A DNA stretch of 64,000 nt from a virus (IMGVR_UViG_3300019124_000001:1-64000), one strand, 5' to 3'; positions 22,263 through 30,452 are shown, counted from the stretch's first letter. Notes: a model not told the origin generated them from the letters alone. Program-made: numbers and translations.

Positions 22263-22478
22263 ATGGAACAGGTGACACCAGAAGAAGAACGCAAAGCAAA
22301 AAAACTTTTGCTGATTGAGGTGTTGCAGGAGTTAGGTTACGAGATACCGCATGATGGATATTATGGACATTTGCCATCGTGGGTAAACAAGAAGGCACAC
22401 ATAATAACAAATGCTAGGTATGATTACTTCAGGAGGTGTTACCGCATTAAAACGCTCTTAGGTAAATATCACAATTGA
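22263..22478 (+). CDS. Hypothetical small protein
   Basis: 71 residues, helical and basic at the C-terminus (YDYFRRCYRIKTLLGKYHN). GAAGGTG is 5 nt before the ATG. Divergent from the HTH operon. No family recognised. Confidence 0.7.
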   Translation: MEQVTPEEERKAKKLLLIEVLQELGYEIPHDGYYGHLPSWVNKKAHIITNARYDYFRRCYRIKTLLGKYHN

Positions 22479-22568
22479 AATATCGGTATTGACACAATTG
22501 CTTAAAAATGTTATTATTTTATATAGAACATGAATGGAAACAAAAATAAATTTATGGTGGTGCAGAAG

Positions 22569-22679
22569 ATGTCAGTATATGATTACGTTGTTTCAGTAAT
22601 GGGGTTTTTGACGATTGCTTGGTTATGCTGGTGTCACTGGAATGGGCTTTTTGATGGTGATACCAATACGAACGGATAA
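22569..22679 (+). CDS. Tiny membrane peptide
   Basis: 36 residues with one hydrophobic segment (YVVSVMGFLTIAWLCWC). Preceded by GGTGG and a promoter-like TTGACA (22490) with TATTAT (22514-22519). An in-frame ATG 15 nt upstream is an alternative start. Confidence 0.55.
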   Translation: MSVYDYVVSVMGFLTIAWLCWCHWNGLFDGDTNTNG

Positions 22680-22704
22680 GATTGTTTGAGAGGATGTGTT
22701 TTCG

Positions 22705-22818
22705 ATGCAACTCTGGATGCCGCTCTCTCAGAGCGAAACCATTGTAGTAGCCTATGTTGTTCTTTTCATGTTTTTGGGGACACTAACAGCTATACGCAGA
22801 ATCAGTGATCGTCGTTAA
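22705..22818 (+). CDS. Tiny membrane peptide
   Basis: 37 residues, one membrane helix (IVVAYVVLFMFLGTLTAI) and a basic end (RRISDRR). GAGAGG lies about 10 nt upstream. It is followed by a GGACGT/ACGTCC hairpin with six Ts. Likely cotranscribed with the preceding peptide. Confidence 0.55.
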   Translation: MQLWMPLSQSETIVVAYVVLFMFLGTLTAIRRISDRR

Positions 22819-22837
22819 TAAGTTACAACATTTAATG

Positions 22838-22872
22838 TGGACGTTTAGGTCAACGATCTTACGTCCTTTTTT
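22838..22872 (+). terminator. Intrinsic terminator
   Basis: GGACGTTTAGG ... CTTACGTCC hairpin followed by TTTTTTC. Confidence 0.75.
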
Positions 22873-22987
22873 CATGCACCCTTGTTTAATCTGTCGATTG
22901 AGAAAATGCTTGTTTTTGGTAAAGTGATAAGGGTTTTACGATAGCAAATTCGATAACAAGGATAGTCGATTTTGGAGGTAGAGATTG

Positions 22988-23068
22988 ATGTCGGTCGATT
23001 TGGGTTCGCGGTCGCGGGAAGGGTGTGCTAGGGGGATTTGTCAGAAAATTCTGACATTTAAAGGTTAA
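22988..23068 (+). CDS. Possible 26-residue peptide
   Basis: ATG preceded by TGGAGGTAGAGATTG; basic, Cys-containing product. It overlaps a TGTCAGAA/TTCTGACA dyad. Weak evidence: only the RBS supports it. Confidence 0.3.
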   Translation: MSVDLGSRSREGCARGICQKILTFKG

Positions 23069-23113
23069 AACCACCCCCCTACCCCTGCCCTAATATCCCT
23101 AGTTATTAGGCGG

Positions 23114-23377
23114 CTGTCAACCTAGCACAGATCAATGTGTTTGTCAAGAGGAATGTGTGTTCTATCTGATCATTGATAGTCATTATCAATTGACCTACCA
23201 ACACGACACTAAACACTTGACATATGAGCCATTGTGTGATAGTGATATCGGTACTAGTAACACAGATCGCAGGGCTTGACACCCCACACCAGCCTATCAG
23301 CCCATCACTCTCATCAATCATCACCTACCACAACCGTAGCCACTTGTCAACCTATCTACAAATCAGCTACTTGTCAA
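23114..23377. repeat. Cluster of TTGTCAA/TTGACA words
   Basis: Seven related words in 260 bp on both strands (23115, 23141, 23189, 23216, 23275, 23343, 23370), several as CTTGTCAA or CTTGACA, without matching -10 boxes. Resembles an iteron array next to the G-poor tract. Confidence 0.55.
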
Positions 23378-23400
23378 GCACCATAATCCCTACTGCTATT

Positions 23401-24000
23401 TCCTTATTTAAACATATCGCTCCCAAATGTAAACATCTATTCATCAACATTGTTATCGAACATTCCTTAATATATCTTATATATCTCTACCCTATCTATT
23501 TGTGTCTACTACAATAAGTAATAATATTATATTAATTATCTCCTTATCTATCACCATTCACAATTATTATATCTTACTTTAATAGAACATATACGCATAC
23601 ATTAATACATACTACATAATAGCATACTTACTTATATTACTAATATTCATGCTATCTATCATCATATTATATTTACATATACTAATATATTCACAAATAC
23701 TATTAACTTATATCTATTCATACACACTATCACCTACTATTATATATGTGATTAATAAATATAATTGCATAAGTCCATTTACTTATTATAGTACACCTTA
23801 TAGCATTAAACAGTAATATGCACTTATATTTATTAATATAGCATACCATTCTTTGCTTATTATATAATTAATGATTTGCTACCCATACAATTATCATATA
23901 ATCATCCATTAGTAAATACTTACTAATATTATAATACAACATACAAATAAACACTAACTCACACTTACTAATTAATAATAGTCAGAAAATTACGTGTATT
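23401..24000. other. AT-rich, strongly G-depleted tract
   Basis: No genes. In 23521-23760 I count 6 G in 240 bases on the plus strand while C is frequent. Candidate origin, unwinding element or segregation site; see findings. Confidence 0.8.
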
Positions 24001-24310
24001 CAACAACATGTTGAAAATGAGAGCTATCAGACCTTCTAAAAGCCCTCTATTTGCCCTTATACGCTGTTTTACCCCCTTTCTGGTACAACCTATTTCAGAT
24101 CGAAAGAAACAGCCCTTAGAAACGAATTTTAAACTTTATGCAGAATCCTATGCAACTATTCAACCGATTATTTCCCAAAATAGAGCACTTGACAGAATAT
24201 CAAAGACTTGTTCCGCCTTATATATCAAGGCTTCCCGGAATTGTTTGTGGGAAATAAACAATTCTGCGCATTGCATATTCTGCATACGTATTCATAGCTA
24301 TTAAACTTAA
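24000..24310. repeat. Non-coding module, copy 1
   Basis: Begins TTCAACAACATGTTGAAAA, then CTTCTAAAAGCCCTCTATTTG, GTTTTACCCC, CCCTTAGAA and later TGCGCATTGCATATTCTGCA. Related sequence at 24440-24600 and 38360-38640. No reading frame is shared, so the conservation is non-coding. Confidence 0.65.
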
Positions 24311-24439
24311 ACGTCGAAAATTGCCTATTGACAACTATCATATGAGTATGTTACCATTAAGAGTTAGACTTTGATTGCCAATCATTAATATTGTTAATTT
24401 CTCACTTACGTTACCATACTAAAGAAACAATTCAGACAA

Positions 24440-24600
24440 TTGCGTGTATTCAACAATGTGTTGAAAAATGATCGTTTTGACGAATGCGACACCTTCTATA
24501 AGCCCTCTATTTGGCTCTGTATTGCGTTTTACCCCTTCTCAGCTATAGCCTATTTGGGAATCAAAAACAAAGCCCTTAGAAGGCAAATGTATAAAAATCC
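24440..24600. repeat. Non-coding module, copy 2
   Basis: Starts GCGTGTATTCAACAATGTG and shares CTTCTATAAGCCCTCTATTTG, GTTTTACCCC and CCCTTAGAAGG with copy 1 in the same order. Confidence 0.65.
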
Positions 24601-24732
24601 ATATTTGACAAACTGATAATTGTGTGAAACCCTTGATATTGCTAGGTTTTCTAGTGCTTGACAAATATCAATATTCATGCATCATCTTCATATATGCATC
24701 ATTAATGCATAAAGATGCAATAGAGGGGCATA

Positions 24733-24762
24733 TTGACAAACGACAACTATGTATGATATAAT
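24733..24762 (+). promoter_or_regulatory. Strong promoter with shared spacer motif
   Basis: TTGACA, 18 bp, TATAAT; spacer AACGACAACTATGTATGA is shared with other promoters. It faces a minus-strand promoter 115 bp away. Confidence 0.75.
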
Positions 24763-24876
24763 TGTCTGTTATGCATTAATCAGAGTTAAACAAACCACGC
24801 GAAGCGATTCATATTCGTTTAATTAGCTATTTTCTCCTTTATTAAGGAAAAATTAAACACTTGAATCATGTGCGCG

Positions 24877-24906
24877 ATTATATCATACAATAATATCGCT
24901 TGTCAA
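24877..24906 (-). promoter_or_regulatory. Convergent leftward promoter
   Basis: TTGACA, 18 bp, TATAAT on the minus strand; ends in the same GTATGATATAAT as the rightward promoter at 24733. Confidence 0.7.
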
Positions 24907-24995
24907 GAATTTTCTTGTCAGTACATACGTTCTTGTACTCGTACACAGTGTATTATATGAAGCGAAAAATTTTTCCAGTAATTAATCAAAACCTA

Positions 24996-25024
24996 TTGAC
25001 AGATTGCAAATTTGATTGTTACTA
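24996..25024 (+). promoter_or_regulatory. Promoter
   Basis: TTGACA, 17 bp, TTACTA followed by the conserved start region TCAAGATGCACCA, driving the 110-residue gene. Confidence 0.75.
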
Positions 25025-25073
25025 TCAAGATGCACCACAAAACACGCCGAACGGCAAAAGGAGACAATTACAT

Positions 25074-25406
25074 ATGGAAATCACACTCGATAAGTTCAAA
25101 GAAGTCAGCAACGTTATTGCCAATGTAGAACAATGGTTAGAGCTTGGCGGTGACAATCGTAAATGGGCAATCGAAGCTATCAAGACATTGGAAGCAGTCG
25201 GTTTTGTCCGCAATCGAGACAAAGAACGACTGTTCGAACGAACAGCTATTCTAGACTACAATGCGACACTCGTTCACGAGATCAAGGGCAAGACGTTCTA
25301 TCTTGGTTCAAAACATCAAATCTCGTTTACGGTTCAAATCTCTCAACTGCCAGACATGACATTTACAATGTCTTCCAGTGAGAACAATCCGTTCCCAAGA
25401 GCCTAA
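25074..25406 (+). CDS. Hypothetical protein
   Basis: 110 residues. A helical N-terminal half (LDKFKEVSNVIANVEQWLEL) and a beta-rich C-terminal half. The start is the ATG in AGGAGACAATTACATATG, which shows the shared leader box of this region. First of the long rightward series of small genes. No family recognised. Confidence 0.8.
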   Translation: MEITLDKFKEVSNVIANVEQWLELGGDNRKWAIEAIKTLEAVGFVRNRDKERLFERTAILDYNATLVHEIKGKTFYLGSKHQISFTVQISQLPDMTFTMSSSENNPFPRA

Positions 25407-25408
25407 CA

Positions 25409-25431
25409 GCCGTCCTAATGGGCGGTTTTTC
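25409..25431 (+). terminator. Intrinsic terminator
   Basis: GCCGTCCTAATGGGCGG followed by TTTTTC. Confidence 0.75.
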
Positions 25432-25474
25432 TTTGTGTACAATTATCTGAAAATTGCGTCTGTTCATCGAAGTG

Positions 25475-25504
25475 TTGACAATTCTTAGCTTCATCTTGTA
25501 TTAT
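25475..25504 (+). promoter_or_regulatory. Promoter
   Basis: TTGACA, 18 bp, TATTAT; preceded by TCGAAGTG, a degenerate form of the regional TCAACA dyad. Confidence 0.75.
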
Positions 25505-25554
25505 CAAGATGCAAGACAACGAAAACACGCCGCAAGGCATAGGAGGAATTACAT

Positions 25555-25935
25555 ATGATGAACAACCAAGAACAAAACCAAGTTCGCGCAATGTCTCTGA
25601 TCGGGCGCACGATGAACATTCAACCGAAAGATCAAACGAAAATCATCAAAAATGTTCGCCTGATCGACGTAAAAGCCCCAAATGTCGTGTTTCAATACGA
25701 AAGCGGCGACAAACAAGGCGAAACGTTCGAACTAGAAGCAAATTCGTTCCTGTGGGAAGCACTGAACAGCAAAGAGGAAGGAGAAATCTGGCACCACGAA
25801 TCTACCAAGAATCAACTCTTGGAAGCATACGGTGATGAAGTGCCTGACAGAGTAAGGGATTTTGTTGCTGAACACATCGACAAACCACTGAAAGAACTGT
25901 ACGCAATCGTTGAAGCGCGAAGCAAAGAGCAATAA
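25555..25935 (+). CDS. Hypothetical acidic protein
   Basis: 126 residues, beta strands in the first half (KNVRLIDVKAPNVVFQY) and charged helices after residue 85. RBS AGGAGG with the AATTACAT box between it and the ATG. Followed without a new promoter by a 55-residue gene. Function unknown. Confidence 0.8.
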   Translation: MMNNQEQNQVRAMSLIGRTMNIQPKDQTKIIKNVRLIDVKAPNVVFQYESGDKQGETFELEANSFLWEALNSKEEGEIWHHESTKNQLLEAYGDEVPDRVRDFVAEHIDKPLKELYAIVEARSKEQ

Positions 25936-26058
25936 GCCGTCCTAGCGGCTCAAAACAGCCCTTTAAGCTAGGAGCGTCTACCCCGAAAGGGGTAGGGTAG
26001 GGTATATCCCTAAAACATCACAGAAAGCCCGCTAGGGGCTTTAGGAGGTCAATTACAT

Positions 26059-26226
26059 ATGGAACTAACGATCAAGTTGGAAGGTCAAATTTTGGAAATT
26101 CACCAAGGGGAACAAAAATTGATCACTGCTACGGTGTGGAGTGCTTCAACAGTTGAGGAGTTGAAAACCGATCCTCAAAAGCTCCTGACATATGCTAGTG
26201 CGGTTTTGGAAGAAAACCGAGAATAA
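26059..26226 (+). CDS. Hypothetical small protein
   Basis: 55 residues (MELTIKLEGQILEIHQGEQ...), two strands and a helix. AGGAGG plus AATTACAT precede the ATG. There is no promoter box after the previous gene, only a CCCCGAAAGGGG hairpin, so readthrough or processing is likely. Confidence 0.75.
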   Translation: MELTIKLEGQILEIHQGEQKLITATVWSASTVEELKTDPQKLLTYASAVLEENRE

Positions 26227-26235
26227 ACAGCATCG

Positions 26236-26259
26236 ACCGCCAGTTTTTGGCGGTTTTTA
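26236..26259 (+). terminator. Intrinsic terminator
   Basis: ACCGCCAGTTTTTGGCGGT followed by TTTTA. Confidence 0.85.
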
Positions 26260-26273
26260 TTTTCAACACAGTG

Positions 26274-26303
26274 TTGACAACGCTTCAAAAACTATGATAT
26301 TAT
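26274..26303 (+). promoter_or_regulatory. Promoter with TCAACA dyad
   Basis: TTGACA, 18 bp, TATTAT; TCAACACAGTGTTGA dyad covers the -35 box. Confidence 0.8.
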
Positions 26304-26358
26304 CAAGATGCACCACAAATCAAATAAAAGCCTAGCGGCTTATAGGAGGTAATTACAT

Positions 26359-26781
26359 ATGAAAATCAAATTTAATCATCAGGGCGACCAAATCAATGAC
26401 GTTTGGGTTTGGTTGACGAACGATGAAATGGATAAATTTGGGCGCAAACAAGAACTTTGCGTGGAAAACCTTTTCGGAGTGGATTCGCACATGCCGAAAG
26501 ATGGAGCTTATGAAACCATGATAACCCTTGGTACGTTTGGCGGTAAAAAGCCTTGCATCGTGTATCATGTCACTGTTAAGCGTAGCAAAATTCATCCTGA
26601 AAACTGTTTTGTGGAGTACGAACTTTTGACCAAGCACATGCATGGTAGCGACGAACGTGTAAGCATGAGCCATGTAAAAAAATATGAGTTCTATTGCAAG
26701 TTCACGCAACGCCGCAATACTCTTGAAAAGTTCATTCGTAAGCTGATTAAAGACGGTCATATGAACTTCTTCACCAAGTAA
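26359..26781 (+). CDS. Hypothetical basic protein
   Basis: 140 residues, beta-rich with many Lys/His; ends in a basic helix (RRNTLEKFIRKLIKDGHMNFF). RBS AGGAGG with AATTACAT before the ATG. Flanked by its own promoter and terminator, so it is a monocistronic unit. Unknown function; a nucleic-acid-binding role is plausible from charge only. Confidence 0.8.
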   Translation: MKIKFNHQGDQINDVWVWLTNDEMDKFGRKQELCVENLFGVDSHMPKDGAYETMITLGTFGGKKPCIVYHVTVKRSKIHPENCFVEYELLTKHMHGSDERVSMSHVKKYEFYCKFTQRRNTLEKFIRKLIKDGHMNFFTK

Positions 26782-26803
26782 ACCACCCATATGGGTGGTT
26801 TTT
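26781..26803 (+). terminator. Intrinsic terminator
   Basis: AACCACCCATATGGGTGGTT followed by TTTG; begins within the stop codon. Confidence 0.88.
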
Positions 26804-26827
26804 GTTATGTAAGATACAAAATAATGC

Positions 26828-26856
26828 TTGACATATCATCAAAAAGGGCGTAATAT
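26828..26856 (+). promoter_or_regulatory. Promoter
   Basis: TTGACA, 17 bp, TAATAT, then the common ATCAAG start region. Confidence 0.78.
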
Positions 26857-26913
26857 CAAGAGTAGCAAGACAAACAACGAAAACACGCCGCAAGGCATAG
26901 GAGGAATTACATA

Positions 26914-27324
26914 ATGATCAAGCAATACACTTACAGCGAAAATCAAGTTAAAGCGGGCAAGCTGTTGAACAAGCTCTATCCGCTCAACAATCATCCGATG
27001 CATGAAGTCAGAGCGGAAGTCAAGCGACTGGTAGGAATTGCGGTTGCGAATGGCGGTTCGTTCAAAGTTGTAAATGATACGCTCCAAATTCGCTACTGTG
27101 GGTTCGACTTCGAAGTAAAAAGCGTAAACGGTATTTGCAAAGTTTACTTCGATGAAGAAGACTTTTTCTCCAAAGAAGAAAGTGAAGCGATCTACAGAAG
27201 CGAAATGAAAGCCGAATACGGTTGGTTGCACCGCGCCGAAAGTTCAGGCGAACGCCTTGACCCGCATGGATACGAAATCGAACGTCAAATGTGGGACATC
27301 GACCCACAAATCTCCTGCCACTAG
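26914..27324 (+). CDS. Hypothetical protein
   Basis: 136 residues, alpha/beta with an acidic linker (YFDEEDFFSKEESEAIY). Leader AGGAGGAATTACATA immediately before the ATG. The TAG stop is in the loop of its terminator (CTCCTGCCACTAGGCAGGAG). Function unknown. Confidence 0.8.
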   Translation: MIKQYTYSENQVKAGKLLNKLYPLNNHPMHEVRAEVKRLVGIAVANGGSFKVVNDTLQIRYCGFDFEVKSVNGICKVYFDEEDFFSKEESEAIYRSEMKAEYGWLHRAESSGERLDPHGYEIERQMWDIDPQISCH

Positions 27325-27337
27325 GCAGGAGATTTTT
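27312..27337 (+). terminator. Terminator containing the stop codon
   Basis: CTCCTGCCACTAGGCAGGAG with TTTTTA after it; the UAG of the upstream gene is in the loop. Confidence 0.88.
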
Positions 27338-27351
27338 ATTTCAACAAAGTG

Positions 27352-27380
27352 TTGACTTATGCTTTTGTAGCGAGTAAAAT
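27352..27380 (+). promoter_or_regulatory. Promoter with TCAACA dyad
   Basis: TTGACT, 17 bp, TAAAAT; dyad TCAACAAAGTGTTGA. Confidence 0.78.
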
Positions 27381-27426
27381 AATACTTGTAAGGCAATCAC
27401 ATCAAACAAGTGAAGGGGTAATGAAA

Positions 27427-27732
27427 ATGAAAACAAGCCTCAAACATGGTAATGCTATCGCTCGTCGTCTTTACAATGTTGTAAGAAAAGGAGAGCCACA
27501 ACTTGTGCCCGCTGTACAGGCTATTGTAAAAGAAACTTTCACGAATGGGAAATTGGTGTTAGAAGAAAAGCAAAGCGTACTGTTCGTACAAAGCGATACG
27601 GCTGGTTTGGCAGATGTTGGGTTTCTCCTAACGGGAGAGGTTTTCGAACCTATCGGTTTGTCGATAGACAAAAAGACTATAGGCAAATACTTTGAGATCA
27701 AAGGACAGGGCAAGGTAAAACAGTGGAAGTAA
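27427..27732 (+). CDS. Hypothetical protein
   Basis: 101 residues from MKTSLKHGN. A basic helical start is followed by a beta-rich domain ending KVKQWK. The second of two in-frame ATGs is chosen because AAGGGG is 8 nt upstream. Cotranscribed with the next gene, since the 41-nt gap has only a leader box and RBS. Confidence 0.78.
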   Translation: MKTSLKHGNAIARRLYNVVRKGEPQLVPAVQAIVKETFTNGKLVLEEKQSVLFVQSDTAGLADVGFLLTGEVFEPIGLSIDKKTIGKYFEIKGQGKVKQWK

Positions 27733-27773
27733 GATGGCATTAATTACATAGCGCGTAGCGCAAGGGGGAAATT

Positions 27774-28067
27774 ATGATGGCTGTTAAAATCAACGAACAA
27801 GGTAAGAAAGAAGCAAGCGTCCGTCATTGCGGAACAATAATCACCTTCACTGAAGGTGAAGGTGCAACAGTCGATCATGCTGAAGGATTTGAGAAACCGA
27901 AATTTGTTGGCTTTCTTCTCTACAAGGGAATCAATTGGGAAACTGGTCAGTTTGAAACCGATATGGGCATCTATCAGATGAAGTATCCTAACCTTATGCC
28001 TGAACTGCGTGAGCTTGTTAGAAAGTACGAATATGAGGTATGCGGTCATACGAACACCTCCAAATAA
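27774..28067 (+). CDS. Hypothetical protein
   Basis: 97 residues (MMAVKINEQGKKEASVRHCG), beta-rich with two Cys. AAGGGGGAAATT precedes the ATG pair. The leader has the inverted GCGCGTAGCGC seen in other units. Function unknown. Confidence 0.78.
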   Translation: MMAVKINEQGKKEASVRHCGTIITFTEGEGATVDHAEGFEKPKFVGFLLYKGINWETGQFETDMGIYQMKYPNLMPELRELVRKYEYEVCGHTNTSK

Positions 28068-28089
28068 ACCACCCGAAAGGGTGGTTTTT
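28067..28089 (+). terminator. Intrinsic terminator
   Basis: ACCACCCGAAAGGGTGGT followed by TTTTC. Confidence 0.88.
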
Positions 28090-28093
28090 CTTA

Positions 28094-28121
28094 TTGACAT
28101 GAACGTTTGCGCGTGTTACTA
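28094..28121 (+). promoter_or_regulatory. Promoter
   Basis: TTGACA, 16 bp, TTACTA; starts 5 bp after the terminator T-run of the previous unit. Confidence 0.72.
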
Positions 28122-28169
28122 TCAAGACGTACCAATTACATAGCGCAACGGCGCATGGAGGTTATCAAC

Positions 28170-28712
28170 ATGGGCAAGCAGTTTACAACCTACACCAAAA
28201 AGCAGTTTTACTTCTTCTTGATTCAAACCATGAAAGAGCTTAAAATGTACGGCAAGTGCTTGGAAGTCACTGAACAATTCCCCGATACGTGGGAAGCGGT
28301 GTATAGCATCCCCACTCGAAACAAATCGGTTGACATCGTGGTTTACTCCTCAGTAGACCTTCGCACCCAACGCACACGCGATAAGGGCGCAGACATGGTT
28401 AGAATCGTACTTCGGTGGAAAACGAAAGACGGTTTCATGTACAAGCGCATTGCACACCGTGAAAGACTTGTGACGCTGTTCGCGAACGTCAAAAAGAGCA
28501 TAGCGGACGCAAACGAAAAGGCGTTCGGTCTGAAGTGGAACGAGTTCCAGCCCATGACGGACTACAAGCCGCAAGAAACGCCGCAAGCACCGCAAGAGGA
28601 GCAAGAGGAGCAACAACCCGAAACGCCACTCACACCGTTTGAAAAGCACTTGGAAGACATGGCGTACACATGGGAAGCACAACGCGCATACGAACAAGGT
28701 CACATCTACTAA
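28170..28712 (+). CDS. Hypothetical protein with Pro/Gln/Glu-rich linker
   Basis: 180 residues. A compact alpha/beta domain (1-130) with aromatic helices is followed by a low-complexity linker rich in P, Q and E (about 133-158) and a short C-terminal helix. GGAGG lies 8 nt before the ATG. The linker suggests a protein-interaction tail. No family recognised. Confidence 0.8.
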   Translation: MGKQFTTYTKKQFYFFLIQTMKELKMYGKCLEVTEQFPDTWEAVYSIPTRNKSVDIVVYSSVDLRTQRTRDKGADMVRIVLRWKTKDGFMYKRIAHRERLVTLFANVKKSIADANEKAFGLKWNEFQPMTDYKPQETPQAPQEEQEEQQPETPLTPFEKHLEDMAYTWEAQRAYEQGHIY

Positions 28713-28864
28713 GCCACCCGTTCGGGTGGTTTTCTTTTGCCCACAGAAGCCCCTAGAATCCTCTGTAAGCGTTTCTGTGTGTTGGTAGGTACATTGGGTA
28801 TGCCTAGACGGAAAGACGGCTCTAAGAGCCATACAGGAGCTTGGTAGAGGTTTTCAATTGTCTG

Positions 28865-28893
28865 TTGACAATTGATATTGAATCATGTACTAT
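28865..28893 (+). promoter_or_regulatory. Promoter in CAATTG dyad
   Basis: TTGACA, 17 bp, TACTAT; CAATTGTCTGTTGACAATTG makes an 8-bp hairpin over the -35. Confidence 0.78.
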
Positions 28894-28940
28894 AAAAGAG
28901 CATCAATTACATATCTTGAAAACAATTGGAGGGCTGTCAA

Positions 28941-29240
28941 TTGAAAATCGTTGAGAAGCAATTGAAGATCGTTGGGGTTCACTCTAAAGCAATGCGGGAC
29001 TATTGTTACAAAGAGGGGAGCGTTGTTCCTCATCATCTTGCACAAGCACTTTCTGCTAACATGTCAAACATGCAGAATGCGGTAGAAAACTGCGACAAAG
29101 ATTGGGCTAGAGAGCTACAAAATGAAAGATTTTATCTTTACATCGAAGCGCGAAAGCTATTCGGTTTGAATATGAGCCAAATGAATTGGCTATTGTGGGA
29201 AGAATTTAAGCATGAAATCACTGACTTTAAAGTCCGATAA
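28941..29240 (+). CDS. Hypothetical helical protein
   Basis: 99 residues from a TTG with GGAGGG 6 nt upstream. Mostly helical with repeated VHSK/AMRDY and MSQMNWLLWEEF segments. Followed by a possible 32-codon gene. Function unknown. Confidence 0.75.
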   Translation: MKIVEKQLKIVGVHSKAMRDYCYKEGSVVPHHLAQALSANMSNMQNAVENCDKDWARELQNERFYLYIEARKLFGLNMSQMNWLLWEEFKHEITDFKVR

Positions 29241-29258
29241 TAGGGGGTGCAACAGAGG

Positions 29259-29357
29259 TTGACACGCTCTCAACAAATGGCAATCATAGCACGGATGCAA
29301 CGACAACAGGCGATGAAATGCCTACTAGTTGTAGGTAAAATATCATTGAAGAAGTAA
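29259..29357 (+). CDS. Possible 32-residue peptide
   Basis: TTG start after TAGGGGGTGCAACAGAGG; basic Gln/Arg-rich helix then a hydrophobic end (CLLVVGKISLKK). The stop abuts a terminator. The only support is RBS-like spacing and position. Confidence 0.4.
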   Translation: MTRSQQMAIIARMQRQQAMKCLLVVGKISLKK

Positions 29358-29379
29358 CCGCCCGTTTTGGCGGTTTTTC
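29357..29379 (+). terminator. Intrinsic terminator
   Basis: ACCGCCCGTTTTGGCGGT followed by TTTTC. Confidence 0.85.
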
Positions 29380-29393
29380 TTTTCAATTGCTTG

Positions 29394-29422
29394 TTGACTA
29401 TTATCTAAAAATATGTTATGAT
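29394..29422 (+). promoter_or_regulatory. Promoter of a non-coding transcript
   Basis: TTGACT, 17 bp, TATGAT; downstream 200 nt have no gene but contain the GCGGTGAAGC hairpin motif. Confidence 0.7.
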
Positions 29423-29423
29423 A

Positions 29424-29590
29424 GAAGCACGAGCGGTGGCAAGGCAAGTGTCGAATGGGAGGGATGCTCACTAACTTTAATGCGGTGAAGCATCAAACGA
29501 ACAATTCTGAATAGTCGGTTTTCTCTTGCCAAAGGGGTAGTAGGGGAGAACGTCCAAAACGGCTTAGAAGGGAAGATAGAAGCCTTAGAG
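29424..29590 (+). ncRNA. Candidate non-coding RNA
   Basis: Transcribed from the 29394 promoter; no frame with an RBS. Contains CTTTAATGCGGTGAAGCATC (29475-29494), complementary GGCAAGGCAAG/CTTGCC segments and GGCTTAGAAGGG. Related layouts occur at 33000-33130 and 33690-33780. Confidence 0.5.
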
Positions 29591-29618
29591 TTGACATTAT
29601 CGAATATTCAATTTCCTG

Positions 29619-29647
29619 TTGACACATGGAAAAAATCGCGATACTAT
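29619..29647 (+). promoter_or_regulatory. Promoter
   Basis: TTGACA, 17 bp, TACTAT; preceded by TTCAATTTCCTG. Confidence 0.78.
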
Positions 29648-29692
29648 CAAGATGTACCAAACATCAAACATGCCACTATTTGGGGGATTGTC

Positions 29693-29890
29693 ATGGAAAA
29701 GAAAAATCCTTATCTTGAGAAGAAACTATGGTCATTTCATGATGTTTATGGTTCTGTTATGAAACCAAAAACAGAACTAATTTTAATGGCGAAAGCAATA
29801 GGTTTGAAAGGTTATAGCAAAAAGAGTCAAAACGAATTAACTTGGTTAATTCTGGATGAATTAAAAAAGCAAGGCAAATATACTGGATGA
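29693..29890 (+). CDS. SAP-like small protein
   Basis: 65 residues. The C-terminal part (KPKTELILMAKAIGLKGYSK then KSQNELTWLILDELKK) looks like a SAP or Rho-N-type helix-extended-helix motif, which usually binds nucleic acid. The ATG is chosen for GGGGGATTGTC upstream. Own promoter. Confidence 0.65.
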   Translation: MEKKNPYLEKKLWSFHDVYGSVMKPKTELILMAKAIGLKGYSKKSQNELTWLILDELKKQGKYTG

Positions 29891-29927
29891 CTAGCGTAAA
29901 TTGCTAGTCATTTTTTTCAATTACCTG

Positions 29928-29956
29928 TTGACAGTTCATATTTTGTTTGATACTAT
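29928..29956 (+). promoter_or_regulatory. Promoter
   Basis: TTGACA, 17 bp, TACTAT; upstream TTCAATTACC. Confidence 0.8.
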
Positions 29957-30009
29957 CAAGATGTACCAAACATCAAACATGCCAAACGGCAAACAGGAGG
30001 AATTACATA

Positions 30010-30417
30010 ATGACTTGGCTAGCGTCTACGAAAGTCCAAGCGGGGAATCATATCATGGTGAAAGGTGCAGACGGCACAAAGGAAGCCGAAGTTCTGCATG
30101 TCGAGATCGAAAATCAATTCGTAACCTACTTTACTGAATCAGGTTATGCAGAAGTGTCCGTTGATCAGCTTATCTGCGTTTCTCCCTATGATACGCTAAT
30201 GGGGATCGAAAGGGATATTGTGAAGTATGATGAAAACGCGCCACGATTCGCAAAACGGACGTATCCGCTGAAAGATGCAAAATATGTCTGTCAAGTTGGT
30301 GACATCTACCGAACGCAATTAGATGGCGATTATTGGGAAGTTCTGGAAGTGATTAGTCAACATGAAATCAACGATACCCAAGAAATCGTTCAAACGCTGA
30401 GAGTGAAAAAGTTCTAG
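30010..30417 (+). CDS. Hypothetical beta-rich protein
   Basis: 135 residues with alternating strands (EVLHVEIENQFVTYF, EIVQTLRVKKF); resembles a small barrel, perhaps two SH3-like halves. Leader ACAGGAGGAATTACATA before the ATG; TAG stop then terminator. Function unknown. Confidence 0.8.
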   Translation: MTWLASTKVQAGNHIMVKGADGTKEAEVLHVEIENQFVTYFTESGYAEVSVDQLICVSPYDTLMGIERDIVKYDENAPRFAKRTYPLKDAKYVCQVGDIYRTQLDGDYWEVLEVISQHEINDTQEIVQTLRVKKF

Positions 30418-30423
30418 CAACAA

Positions 30424-30452
30424 AAACCACCCTTTTGGGTGGTTTGTCTTTT
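30424..30452 (+). terminator. Intrinsic terminator
   Basis: AACCACCCTTTTGGGTGGTT followed by TGTCTTTT. Confidence 0.82.

Noticed and set aside
24900-25073. Longer N-terminus for the gene at 25074
   Set aside because: The promoter and leader with RBS lie inside the extension, so the downstream ATG is the true start. The same logic was used for several genes in this region.
29259-29287. TTGACA as a promoter
   Set aside because: No matching -10 box at 16-18 bp; the TTG fits better as the start of a small frame.
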